The notes: generated by a model not told the origin, from the sequence alone. Counted from the stretch's first letter, positions 1 through 5,677 are shown. The stretch is DNA of 11,344 nucleotides from XYD1-FULL-44-32 sp964433715 (GCA_964433715.1 CAYSSL010000019.1:1-11344); one strand, 5' to 3'. Made by a program: numbers and translations.

Positions 1-62
1 CGATCCCGCAATAGACTTAAATACTATATAGTTTTAACAAAAAAATGCTGGTTTGGCTAGGT

Positions 63-95
63 AAAAATAAAAGGTCGGCTGTATCCAGCACGACC
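63..95 (-). terminator. Rho-independent terminator of the candidate ncRNA
   Basis: On the minus strand, GGTCG-T-GCTG pairs with CAGC-CGACC around a GATA loop. This gives nine pairs with one bulged T. TTTTATTTTT follows directly. Confidence 0.6.
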
Positions 96-292
96 TCTCT
101 CCGCGTACGACCAATCACAAGTCATACCCACGATTGGCTTTCCGCCGCAGACTTAGGTGGAGCTCCACAGGATGCGTTCGCCGCACCGGCGATACCTGTG
201 GCCCTAAAATCACAGAACGACCCGCTGCTAGCTAGAGCAGACTAGGCAAGGCAAACGGTTGAACGTATTACCTTTGCTCCCTTTAACACCTT
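63..292 (-). ncRNA. Candidate structured non-coding RNA of unidentified class
   Basis: This GC-rich block sits in AT-rich flanks just downstream of pyrG, and no reading frame in it looks like a real protein. On the minus strand it has a promoter-like sequence at 299-327 and ends in a hairpin followed by T-rich sequence (63-95). Between these are several clear stems. One is GCAAAGGT pairing with ACC-G-TTTGC. Another is CTGCT/AGCAG around CTAGCT. A 7-bp stem CCACAGG/CCTGTGG encloses CGCC/GGCG, and CCAATC pairs with GATTGG. The length is about 230 nt. I looked for tmRNA (tag ORF, 3' tRNA-like end), RNase P RNA (conserved P4 sequences), SRP RNA (GGAAG-type helix 8) and a simple 6S rod, and could not confirm any of them. 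The boundaries come from the promoter and terminator and are approximate. Confidence 0.5.
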
Positions 293-298
293 ACATTA

Positions 299-327
299 AA
301 TTTAGTACAAGATACCAAATTGGTCAA
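299..327 (-). promoter_or_regulatory. Promoter-like sequence for the candidate ncRNA
   Basis: On the minus strand, TTGACC (322-327, five of six matches to the -35 consensus) is followed after 17 bp by TAAATT (299-304, four of six to TATAAT). It lies immediately after the pyrG stop codon, so the RNA would start near position 292. Confidence 0.45.
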
Positions 328-330
328 TGG

Positions 331-1983
331 TTATTTTTTTGCCCCCCTTGCTTTTGCCGCCTTCACAAATTCGGTAAACAGAGGGTGTGGGGCAAAGGGC
401 CGAGCCGTAAACTCGGGATGAAATTGAGTGCCAAGAAAAAATGGGTGCTTGGTTTTTGGCAGCTCGGCAATTTCCATTAGTTTACCGTTGGGCGAGGTGC
501 CCGAAAACACCAGACCCGCCTTCTCCAACTTTTCAACATAGAAATTGTTTACTTCGTAGCGATGACGATGACGTTCGGACACCATCTCTGCTTTGTAGGC
601 ACCACGGGCAATCGTCCCCTTTTTCAAATATGCCGGATAGGCGCCAAGGCGCATGGTGCCACCATAATTTTTATTTTCTAGCAATTTTTTCTGCTCTTCC
701 ATAATATCTATTACCAAATCCTTGGCTTCAGGATTGATTTCACGCGAAGTAGCCCCCGTGACACCCGCCATGTGTCGCGCATACTCGATAACTGCCAGTT
801 GCATCCCATAACACAAACCAAAGTAAGGAATTTTTTTCTCGCGGGCAAATTGAATAGCTTTAATAATCCCCTCTATTCCCGCTGTGCCAAAACCACCGGG
901 CACCAAAATACCATCATATTTGGCGAGTTCCGCCACTTTCATTTTACCGGTCTCAATGTTTTTAGAATTGATATAAGTTAAAACCGGCTTTACCCCATTG
1001 TGATAAGCCGACAATTTAAGTGCTTCCAACACCGAAATATAGACATCGGACAAAACGAAATCGCCCGAATCAAAATATTTACCCACCACCGCGATGTTAA
1101 GCGGTTTTTTTACTGTTCTTGCCTTACGAGCCAAATCTTTCCACTGGGCCAGATTGGTAGTCCGGTGATTGGGCAGTTTTAAAATCTGACTTAAAATCTC
1201 GCCAATTTTATCGCGCTCAAAATTGACCGGCACATCGTAAATAGAGTCTACATCGGGAGCAGAAATAACATGCTCGGGTCGGATATTACAGAAAATAGCA
1301 ATTTTATCTTTTCGCTTTTTATCTAGCGGTACCTCACTGCGAGCAATTATGACATCGGCTTGCACTCCCACCGAGTTTAGCGTGCGCGAGGCATGCTGAG
1401 TCGGTTTAGTTTTCATTTCACCCACTTTAGACGGAATGGGCACATAGGAGACCATCACAAAAGCAACGTCTTCCGGATATTTTAATTTCATCATTCGGGC
1501 TGCTTCCAAAAACAAAATATTTTCATATTCACCGACAGTACCCCCCACTTCAACCACCACCACATCGGCCTCAGCGGTCTTAGCCGCTTTTTCAATCCGA
1601 GAAATAACTTCTTTGGGCACATCGGGCACCACCTGCACATTTTTACCACCATATTCCAGGTTGCGCTCACGCCGAATCACCTCCTGATACACCCGACCGG
1701 TAGTCATATAATTTACCCGCGATAAATTGACACCCAAAAACCGTTCATAGTTGCCCATATCTTGGTCGCACTCGTCGCCATCGTCTAAAACAAAAACCTC
1801 ACCGTGCTCAGTGGGGTTCATGGTACCAGCATCAACATTAATATATGGGTCTATTTTTATGGCAGTGGTCACAAAACCACGAGCCTGCATAATCGCGCCA
1901 ATCGAAGATGAGGTAATACCTTTGCCAACACCAGACATTACTCCACCCACGACAAATATATACTTTGTCTTTTTTTTCTTCAT
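331..1983 (-). CDS. pyrG: CTP synthase (glutamine-hydrolysing)
   Basis: This enzyme converts UTP to CTP in the cytoplasm using ATP and glutamine-derived ammonia, the last step of pyrimidine nucleotide synthesis. The 550 residues match the usual length (about 545 in E. coli). The N-terminal amidoligase domain (about 1-270) shows the P-loop GGVMSGVGKGITSSS (13-27), DPYINVDAGTMNP (45-57), MGNYERF (76-82) and KTKPTQH (191-197). The C-terminal class I glutaminase domain (about 295-545) shows VPGGFG (361-366), the nucleophile Cys391 in GLCYGMQ, and His522 and Glu524 in QFHPEF. The stop is TAA. The ATG lies 21 nt after the ftsX stop with no Shine-Dalgarno sequence, but TAAAAT sits six bases upstream, so it may have its own leaderless promoter as well as readthrough from ftsX. 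Compared with E. coli, GICLGMQ is GLCYGMQ and GTVGDIES is GTVGEYEN. All catalytic residues I could check are present. Confidence 0.98.
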   Translation of the reverse strand: MKKKKTKYIFVVGGVMSGVGKGITSSSIGAIMQARGFVTTAIKIDPYINVDAGTMNPTEHGEVFVLDDGDECDQDMGNYERFLGVNLSRVNYMTTGRVYQEVIRRERNLEYGGKNVQVVPDVPKEVISRIEKAAKTAEADVVVVEVGGTVGEYENILFLEAARMMKLKYPEDVAFVMVSYVPIPSKVGEMKTKPTQHASRTLNSVGVQADVIIARSEVPLDKKRKDKIAIFCNIRPEHVISAPDVDSIYDVPVNFERDKIGEILSQILKLPNHRTTNLAQWKDLARKARTVKKPLNIAVVGKYFDSGDFVLSDVYISVLEALKLSAYHNGVKPVLTYINSKNIETGKMKVAELAKYDGILVPGGFGTAGIEGIIKAIQFAREKKIPYFGLCYGMQLAVIEYARHMAGVTGATSREINPEAKDLVIDIMEEQKKLLENKNYGGTMRLGAYPAYLKKGTIARGAYKAEMVSERHRHRYEVNNFYVEKLEKAGLVFSGTSPNGKLMEIAELPKTKHPFFLGTQFHPEFTARPFAPHPLFTEFVKAAKARGAKK

Positions 1984-1995
1984 CTATGTATTTTA
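1983..1995 (-). promoter_or_regulatory. -10 box six bases before the pyrG ATG
   Basis: TAAAAT (1990-1995) lies in the ftsX-pyrG gap, followed by six bases and then the ATG. Transcription would start at about the A of the start codon, giving a leaderless pyrG mRNA. No clear -35 is seen. Confidence 0.4.
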
Positions 1996-2004
1996 TGAGA
2001 AGGA

Positions 2005-2916
2005 CTAAACCTTCAGATACCGCCCAATCGCCAAGAAACTAGAAACTGTCCCCAGTATAATACCAGAGCCCAAGAGGATGAGGAATAGCAAACCAAAGTG
2101 GGAAATATAGAACGAGACCAAGTCAATGCCACCATAGACTCCAGCCGTAGTACTGCGTACCCACAAGACGCTCGGATAAAGCAAAATAATAGAAACAAAA
2201 GAAGCGACAATACCAGCAATGACCCCCTCAACAATAAACGGTCCCCTAATATAAGAGTTGTCGGCACCCACCAGCCTCATCACCGAGATTTCTTCTCGCG
2301 CAATGTAAATAGTCAAAGAAATGGTATTGAAAGTCACCAAAATAGACATCAAAACCAGTAAGCCACTTATAGCAATACCCACCGTTTGACTAGTGTTAAT
2401 GATAGACAGAAGCTTTTGGATAATATCTTTTTTAAAGCTAATTTGGTCAATAATACCCGAGCTAGCTACCTGCTCATTATAATTAGATAGGAAGCGAGCC
2501 ACCGAATCGTACTGGGCTGGGTCGGTCGCCAAAATAGACAAACGTGACCCAAAAGGATTACCCACTTCTTCTAAAGATTGAATAAGTAAAGCATTGTCTT
2601 GATGGCGTTCACGAAAATCGGCCAACTCTTGTTCACGCGAAGCATAAGTCACTTCGCGGACTTCTGGCAAAAGCTCTAAATCTTTTTTAAGCGCCAGCAC
2701 TTTAGTTTCTGGGGTATCAGTCTTAAAGGTCACACTAATATCCACCCGATCTCTAATGCTCTCTAAAGTTGAGTTGAGAAAAACACTACCGAGATAGAGC
2801 GAGCCGATAACTAAAAGAGTGACCGTAAGAACAAAGATAGAAGCCATCGCCACTGCACTGTTGCGCCAAAAATTTATTGAACCAGCTCTGATAACTCTTT
2901 TTAAGTTCGTAAGCAT
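2005..2916 (-). CDS. ftsX: Cell division ABC transporter permease FtsX
   Basis: FtsX is the membrane partner of the ATPase FtsE. In characterised bacteria the FtsEX complex passes ATP hydrolysis across the membrane to control cell-wall hydrolases at the division site. The 303-residue protein has the family layout: a short cytoplasmic N-terminus, TM1 (about 21-47), an extracellular domain (about 50-175), and TM2 (178-203), TM3 (226-250) and TM4 (272-298). The signature REEISVMRLVGADNSYIRGPF (207-227), linking TM2 and TM3, is diagnostic. ftsE lies directly upstream with a 14-nt gap, and pyrG starts 21 nt after the TAG stop. No Shine-Dalgarno sequence is visible. An extended -10 (TGATATAAT) spans the end of ftsE and ends 13 bases before this ATG, so an internal promoter is possible. 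The extracellular domain would contact an unknown hydrolase or activator not encoded in this window. Confidence 0.96.
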   Translation of the reverse strand: MLTNLKRVIRAGSINFWRNSAVAMASIFVLTVTLLVIGSLYLGSVFLNSTLESIRDRVDISVTFKTDTPETKVLALKKDLELLPEVREVTYASREQELADFRERHQDNALLIQSLEEVGNPFGSRLSILATDPAQYDSVARFLSNYNEQVASSGIIDQISFKKDIIQKLLSIINTSQTVGIAISGLLVLMSILVTFNTISLTIYIAREEISVMRLVGADNSYIRGPFIVEGVIAGIVASFVSIILLYPSVLWVRSTTAGVYGGIDLVSFYISHFGLLFLILLGSGIILGTVSSFLAIGRYLKV

Positions 2917-2929
2917 AATTAATGAAAAG

Positions 2930-2938
2930 ATTATATCA
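2930..2938 (-). promoter_or_regulatory. Extended -10 inside the 3' end of ftsE, ahead of ftsX
   Basis: The minus strand reads TGATATAAT, a perfect extended -10 (TGnTATAAT), with 13 bases between it and the ftsX ATG. The motif is partly fixed by ftsE codons (GTG ATA TAA), so it could be coincidental. Confidence 0.3.
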
Positions 2939-3611
2939 CGTAGCGACCCTCTTTATCGTCACGAATGATCTTGCCTTTCTCCAGCGTAATCACTCGTTTG
3001 CCAAGCTTATCAATAACACCCTTGTTGTGAGTGGTCAAAATGACTGTCGTTCCAATATCATTGATCTTTTTAAAGATTTCCATTATTTCATGAGTAGTGA
3101 GTGGGTCAAGGTTGCCAGTCGGCTCGTCAGCAATAAGTAAATCGGGCTGGTTAACAATAGCTCGCGCAATAGCTACGCGCTGCCTCTCTCCTCCAGACAA
3201 CTCAAAGGGAAAATGCCACATTTTATCGTCCAAGCCGACCAATTCTAAAACATGGGGCACATCAAGTTTTACTTCTTCATCGTCGCGACCCGCCGCTTCC
3301 ATAGTAAAAGCGATATTTTCAAAAGCAGTTTTATTGGGCAAAAGACGAAAATCTTGGAAAACACTCCCGATACGGCGACGTAAAGTAGGAATATGGCGCT
3401 TAGACAATGAATGTACATCTACCGATTCAAAAAAAACTTTACCCGCTGTTGGTGCCTCCTCGGCTAAAATCATTTTCAGAAGGGTAGATTTACCCGCCCC
3501 TGAATGCCCTACCACCGACAGAAATTCTCCCGGTTCCACCGTAAAAGACACATTGTCTAGAGCGGTAGACTTGTCAAAATAAACTTTAGAAACTTTGTCG
3601 AAGTAAATCAT
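2931..3611 (-). CDS. ftsE: Cell division ABC transporter ATPase FtsE
   Basis: FtsE is the cytoplasmic ATPase of the FtsEX complex, which drives septal cell-wall remodelling. The 226 residues match the family length. All ABC ATPase motifs are present: Walker A GHSGAGKS (35-42), Q-loop Gln86 in VFQDFRLLPNKTAFENI (typical of FtsE), signature LSGGERQ (138-144), Walker B LLIADEP with Glu163, D-loop GNLDP (166-170) and H-loop His195. Adjacency to ftsX separates it from the related MacB- or LolD-type ATPases. It follows prfB, an order also found in Firmicutes. A TATAAT lies 26 bases before the ATG, so ftsEX may be transcribed from its own start after prfB. The stop is TAA. Confidence 0.96.
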   Translation of the reverse strand: MIYFDKVSKVYFDKSTALDNVSFTVEPGEFLSVVGHSGAGKSTLLKMILAEEAPTAGKVFFESVDVHSLSKRHIPTLRRRIGSVFQDFRLLPNKTAFENIAFTMEAAGRDDEEVKLDVPHVLELVGLDDKMWHFPFELSGGERQRVAIARAIVNQPDLLIADEPTGNLDPLTTHEIMEIFKKINDIGTTVILTTHNKGVIDKLGKRVITLEKGKIIRDDKEGRYVI

Positions 3612-3637
3612 AGATAAAAAGCGTAGGTACAGGATTA

Positions 3638-3643
3638 ATTATA
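3638..3643 (-). promoter_or_regulatory. -10 box (TATAAT) upstream of ftsE
   Basis: A perfect TATAAT lies in the 63-bp prfB-ftsE gap. The spacing predicts a leader of roughly 20 nt for ftsE. The -35 region at 17 bp is poor (TTCGCC). Confidence 0.4.
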
Positions 3644-3674
3644 CACCATAATGTATTTCCGGCGAAGAGGTAGA

Positions 3675-4553
3675 CTAAATACTCTTTTCTGCCTCTAAAA
3701 ACGCAGCAATATCCCCATCTAGCACCTTGTCGGCCGAAGATGTCTCAACTTCTGTTCGGTGGTCTTTAACTAGTCGGTATGGATGCAACACGTATGAGCG
3801 AATCTGGCTGCCCCACTCGTTGTCGGTGGTTTTTGAAACATACATACCCTTTTCTGACCCAAGACGATCTTCCTCCATCTTTTTATAAAGTTTGCCTTCA
3901 AGGAGAACGAGGGCTAAACGCCGATTAGCTTCTTGGGTGCGCTCCACATCGGAAGTTGTCACCAGTCCGGTTGGAATATGGGTAATACGCACCGCTGTTT
4001 CGCGTTTGTTTACATTTTGTCCCCCCGGACCAGATGACCTAGTAAATTCTATTTTTAAATCGTCATCAGCAATGGCAATAGTCTTCGGCTTGGTAAACTC
4101 CGGAATAACTTCAACTAAAGCAAAAGATGTTTGCCTCTTGCCACCCGCATTAAAAGGAGAAATGCGAACCAATCGGTGAACCCCAGACTCGTTTTTCAAA
4201 ATCCCATAAGCCCCTTTGGCTTCTAGTTTGAAAGAAATATTACGATAGCCCCCGTGATCGTTGCCGGTCGCCGCCAAAATATTAACCAAGAAAGAATTTT
4301 TTTCAGCATACTTGCGATACATTTCAAACAACATCTTGGTCCAATCTTCCGCATCATCGCCACCGGCACCGGCAAAAATAGTAATGATCGCATTTAATTT
4401 GTCATACTTACCCACCCCGCCGGACTCCAGCTCCTCTTTCAACTCTTGATATTCTTTTACCACTATTTGCGCCTGATTTTTGTCCAACCAAAAATCAGGC
4501 GCCGCCATTTGGGCTTCCAATTTCTCTATTTTTGCTTTTAGTTCGTCAGGCAT
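3675..4553 (-). CDS. prfB: Peptide chain release factor 2 (RF2), short N-terminal form
   Basis: RF2 ends translation at UAA and UGA codons in the ribosomal A site. The stop-recognition tripeptide SPF (132-134, in RISPFNAGGKRQTSF) marks it as RF2 rather than RF1. The GGQ peptidyl-tRNA hydrolysis motif is at 177-179 within SSGPGGQNVNKRETAVRITHIPTG, and WGSQIRSYVLHPYRLVKDHRT (247-267) is typical. The protein is 292 residues against 365 in E. coli. The loss is in N-terminal domain 1, with only about 57 residues before AGAGGDDAEDW. An in-frame TAG lies just upstream of the ATG and no start codon falls between them. There is no sign of the programmed frameshift site that regulates many prfB genes. 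A perfect TATAAT ends six bases before the ATG. The upstream Gmad2 gene ends 14 nt away. Confidence 0.96.
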   Translation of the reverse strand: MPDELKAKIEKLEAQMAAPDFWLDKNQAQIVVKEYQELKEELESGGVGKYDKLNAIITIFAGAGGDDAEDWTKMLFEMYRKYAEKNSFLVNILAATGNDHGGYRNISFKLEAKGAYGILKNESGVHRLVRISPFNAGGKRQTSFALVEVIPEFTKPKTIAIADDDLKIEFTRSSGPGGQNVNKRETAVRITHIPTGLVTTSDVERTQEANRRLALVLLEGKLYKKMEEDRLGSEKGMYVSKTTDNEWGSQIRSYVLHPYRLVKDHRTEVETSSADKVLDGDIAAFLEAEKSI

Positions 4554-4565
4554 CGAGAAATTATA
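4553..4565 (-). promoter_or_regulatory. TATAAT six bases before the prfB ATG
   Basis: TATAAT (4560-4565), then six bases, then ATG. A transcript would begin at about the A of the start codon, so the mRNA would be leaderless. No Shine-Dalgarno sequence is present. Confidence 0.5.
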
Positions 4566-4567
4566 CT

Positions 4568-5098
4568 CTAACGAAATCTAACTGGTATTCGAATCTCCAT
4601 TACTTCATCCTTATCAGCTGCTCGCATATTAGTTATTACAATTTCACCATTACTTGTAGCTAAGTTAGACATCCACTGCCGATCACCAACCATCGCCTCA
4701 AATCTCACTTTCTGACCATTTAAACCTTTCTCCATCCAATCCTGATCTGTAACTGTCAAAATAGCCTCCCCCATCACACGACCATTACCATCCACGATTT
4801 TCACACTACCTGCCTCACCTTCGAATACAGCCCAGCCATTCGGTTGATTTTCATTAGTAAGATATCCTTCAATTTTAAGCGGCATAATGACTAACTGTCC
4901 AGACGTTACAGAAGTCACAACCACACTCTCGACATTGTCCGGTGTCTCATTTGGAGAAATAGCAATATTTCCATTTGTATTATCCTGAACTTCTCCGGCA
5001 ACAACATCTTTTTGAATAGAAGATTTATCACTATAGAGATAGACACCGATTAAGATTACAACCAAAACAACAACGAGGTAAACAAATATTTTTTTCAT
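4568..5098 (-). CDS. Membrane-anchored Gmad2-type immunoglobulin-like domain protein
   Basis: This 176-residue protein has one N-terminal membrane segment (about 4-22, after MKK), a low-complexity linker (about 23-62) and a single beta-rich domain (about 65-175). The domain has features I associate with Gmad2 (bacterial spore germination immunoglobulin-like): LVIMPLKIEGYL, then GWAVFEGEAGSVKIVDGNG, WM at 121-122, and the terminal EIRIPVRFR. Such proteins are common in CPR genomes and are probably displayed outside the cell, but their function is not known. There is no lipobox cysteine, so the N-terminus is an anchor or uncleaved signal rather than a lipoprotein signal. The gene starts 33 nt downstream of tRNA-Thr(CGT) and ends 14 nt before prfB. 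A TTTAAT lies six bases before the ATG. Confidence 0.75.
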   Translation of the reverse strand: MKKIFVYLVVVLVVILIGVYLYSDKSSIQKDVVAGEVQDNTNGNIAISPNETPDNVESVVVTSVTSGQLVIMPLKIEGYLTNENQPNGWAVFEGEAGSVKIVDGNGRVMGEAILTVTDQDWMEKGLNGQKVRFEAMVGDRQWMSNLATSNGEIVITNMRAADKDEVMEIRIPVRFR

Positions 5099-5110
5099 AC
5101 TTCAATTAAA
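5098..5110 (-). promoter_or_regulatory. -10-like TTTAAT six bases before the Gmad2 gene ATG
   Basis: TTTAAT (5105-5110, five of six to consensus), then six bases, then ATG. This is the same geometry as at prfB. The surroundings are very AT-rich, which raises the odds of a chance match. Confidence 0.35.
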
Positions 5111-5131
5111 TTAATTATTAAATATGGGGTG

Positions 5132-5204
5132 AGCCACCTCGCAGGATCGAACTGCGGACCCCCACTTTACGAAAGTGGTGCTCTACCAACTGAGCTAAGG
5201 TGGC
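5132..5204 (-). tRNA. tRNA-Thr (anticodon CGT)
   Basis: This is a complete 73-nt cloverleaf. Acceptor GCCACCT pairs with AGGTGGC, D-arm GCTC/GAGC encloses AGTTGGTA, anticodon stem CCACT/AGTGG encloses loop TTCGTAA (anticodon CGT, reading ACG), and T-arm CGCAG/CTGCG encloses TTCGATC. The discriminator is T and CCA is not encoded. The first 26 nt are repeated upstream at 5464-5526, on the other side of the GIY-YIG gene. A TATAAT lies eight bases before the 5' end and overlaps the GIY-YIG stop codon. Confidence 0.96.
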
Positions 5205-5212
5205 AAACGTTA

Positions 5213-5218
5213 ATTATA
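5213..5218 (-). promoter_or_regulatory. -10 box (TATAAT) for tRNA-Thr(CGT), overlapping the GIY-YIG stop
   Basis: The minus strand reads TATAAT, then eight bases, then the tRNA 5' end. It includes the TAA stop of the GIY-YIG gene at 5214-5216. No good -35 is seen at 17-18 bp. Confidence 0.4.
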
Positions 5219-5456
5219 TTATTCTATTTTTTAAAAACCTTCTACCAAAACCTGTCTTAAAATATTTTTCCCGTTCAATCGCTTTTTGTTTGTTAGTACA
5301 CCCTTCAAAATATACCAAACTCATAGGCCTCCTATTTCTAGTCGCAATAACGTCACCGGAATTATGCTTGGCGAGCCTGTGTTTCAAGTCATCCGTCCAT
5401 CCAATGTATAACTTATCATCGATAGAACTTTTTAACACGTACGTATAATAAATCAT
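5214..5456 (-). CDS. Small GIY-YIG nuclease-domain protein
   Basis: This 80-residue protein consists of one minimal GIY-YIG domain of the UPF0213/YhbQ-like type. Visible features are YTY (4-6, the GIY position), YIG (17-19), Arg27 in DDLKHRL, HN at 31-32, and Glu61 in AIEREKYFKTGFGRR as the likely metal-binding catalytic residue. The family folds as a DNA-strand-cutting domain, and small stand-alone copies are abundant in CPR genomes; their function there is unproven. No DNA-binding domain is attached. The gene lies between a 26-nt tRNA-Thr 5' fragment (seven bases upstream of the ATG) and the intact tRNA-Thr(CGT) (nine bases after the stop). This resembles an element inserted at a tRNA gene. 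The start has neither a Shine-Dalgarno sequence nor the -10-N6-ATG arrangement. Confidence 0.92.
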   Translation of the reverse strand: MIYYTYVLKSSIDDKLYIGWTDDLKHRLAKHNSGDVIATRNRRPMSLVYFEGCTNKQKAIEREKYFKTGFGRRFLKNRII

Positions 5457-5463
5457 ATTACTT

Positions 5464-5526
5464 TGCTCTACCCGCCCGCCATCGCAAGCTCAGGCGTTGC
5501 GGGCGGGCCAACTGAGCTAAGGTGGC
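5464..5526 (-). pseudogene. tRNA-Thr(CGT) 5' fragment A, D-loop split by a palindrome
   Basis: With 37 inserted bases (5471-5507) removed, this reads nt 1-26 of tRNA-Thr(CGT) without a mismatch: GCCACCT, TA, GCTC, AGTTGG, then TAGAGCA. Similarity ends at nt 26, seven bases before the GIY-YIG start codon. It forms a direct repeat with the intact tRNA on the other side of that gene. Confidence 0.85.
5471..5507. repeat. Palindromic hairpin element in the D-loop of tRNA fragment A
   Basis: This 37-bp insert has a 9-bp GC-only outer stem (CCCGCCCGC/GCGGGCGGG on the minus strand). Its loop carries AACGCCT and GCGATG. It lies between nt 19 and 20 of the tRNA sequence. I see no target-site duplication. 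Confidence 0.8.
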
Positions 5527-5537
5527 AAAAATCTCTA

Positions 5538-5581
5538 CTCGCCCCCACCATCGCTACACCGTAGGTGTTGGTAGGCAGGCC
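5538..5581. repeat. Palindromic element at the D-loop site of fragment B
   Basis: This 44-bp insert lies at the same tRNA position as the one in fragment A. On the minus strand CCTACCA pairs with TGGTGGG (one G-T pair), ACACC pairs with GGTGT around TAC, and AGCGA bulges on the 3' side. It shares AAC-CCT and GCGATGG with the fragment A element, so the two look homologous but diverged. Confidence 0.7.
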
Positions 5582-5591
5582 CCAACTGAGC

Positions 5592-5629
5592 CCCGCCCGA
5601 CTCGCCAAAGCGAAGTCTTGGCGGGCGGG
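5592..5629. repeat. Palindromic element between nt 9 and 10 of fragment B
   Basis: This 38-bp insert has a perfect 8-bp outer stem CCCGCCCG/CGGGCGGG and an inner CCAA/TTGG. The outer stem is nearly the same as that of the fragment A element, but the loop differs. Confidence 0.75.
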
Positions 5630-5677
5630 TAAGGTGGCCTATCTGCCAATCCTAACAAAAATCAGGATAATTTAAAG

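Larger units (their letters stand above)
5533..5638 (-). pseudogene. tRNA-Thr 5' fragment B, split by two palindromes
   Basis: With two inserts (5538-5581 and 5592-5629) removed, this matches nt 1-24 of tRNA-Thr(CGT): GCCACCT, TA, GCTC, AGTTGG, TAGAG. It stands in tandem with fragment A, separated by six bases, just downstream of the ABC ATPase gene. One insert occupies the same D-loop position as in fragment A; the other lies between nt 9 and 10. Confidence 0.8.

Noticed and set aside
1..18. Possible 3' end of a plus-strand tRNA (CGATCCCGC could be a T-arm half)
   Set aside because: Only the last few bases would be in the window. The implied acceptor stem would start with A, which is unusual, so it cannot be supported.
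45..245. 66-codon plus-strand ORF
   Set aside because: It lies over the structured RNA candidate, has no protein-like features, and its apparent coding comes from GC-rich stems.
63..292. tmRNA, RNase P RNA or SRP RNA in the left-edge region
   Set aside because: No tag frame with an ALAA-like end, no tRNA-like 3' end, no RNase P core sequence and no SRP helix 8 motif were found on either strand.
259..480. Plus-strand ORF spanning the ncRNA promoter and the end of pyrG
   Set aside because: It is mostly antisense to the conserved C-terminus of pyrG and has no recognisable domain.
2013..2267. Hydrophobic minus-strand ORF inside ftsX
   Set aside because: It is a frame shadow of the ftsX transmembrane region.
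3675..4600. Programmed frameshift in prfB
   Set aside because: No TGA in the expected early position and no slippery or Shine-Dalgarno-like stimulator were found. The frame is continuous from ATG to stop.
5464..5638. CRISPR-like array, because of tandem repeats separated by different segments
   Set aside because: There are only two repeat units, they are tRNA-derived, the intervening segments are palindromic rather than spacer-like, and no cas gene is present.
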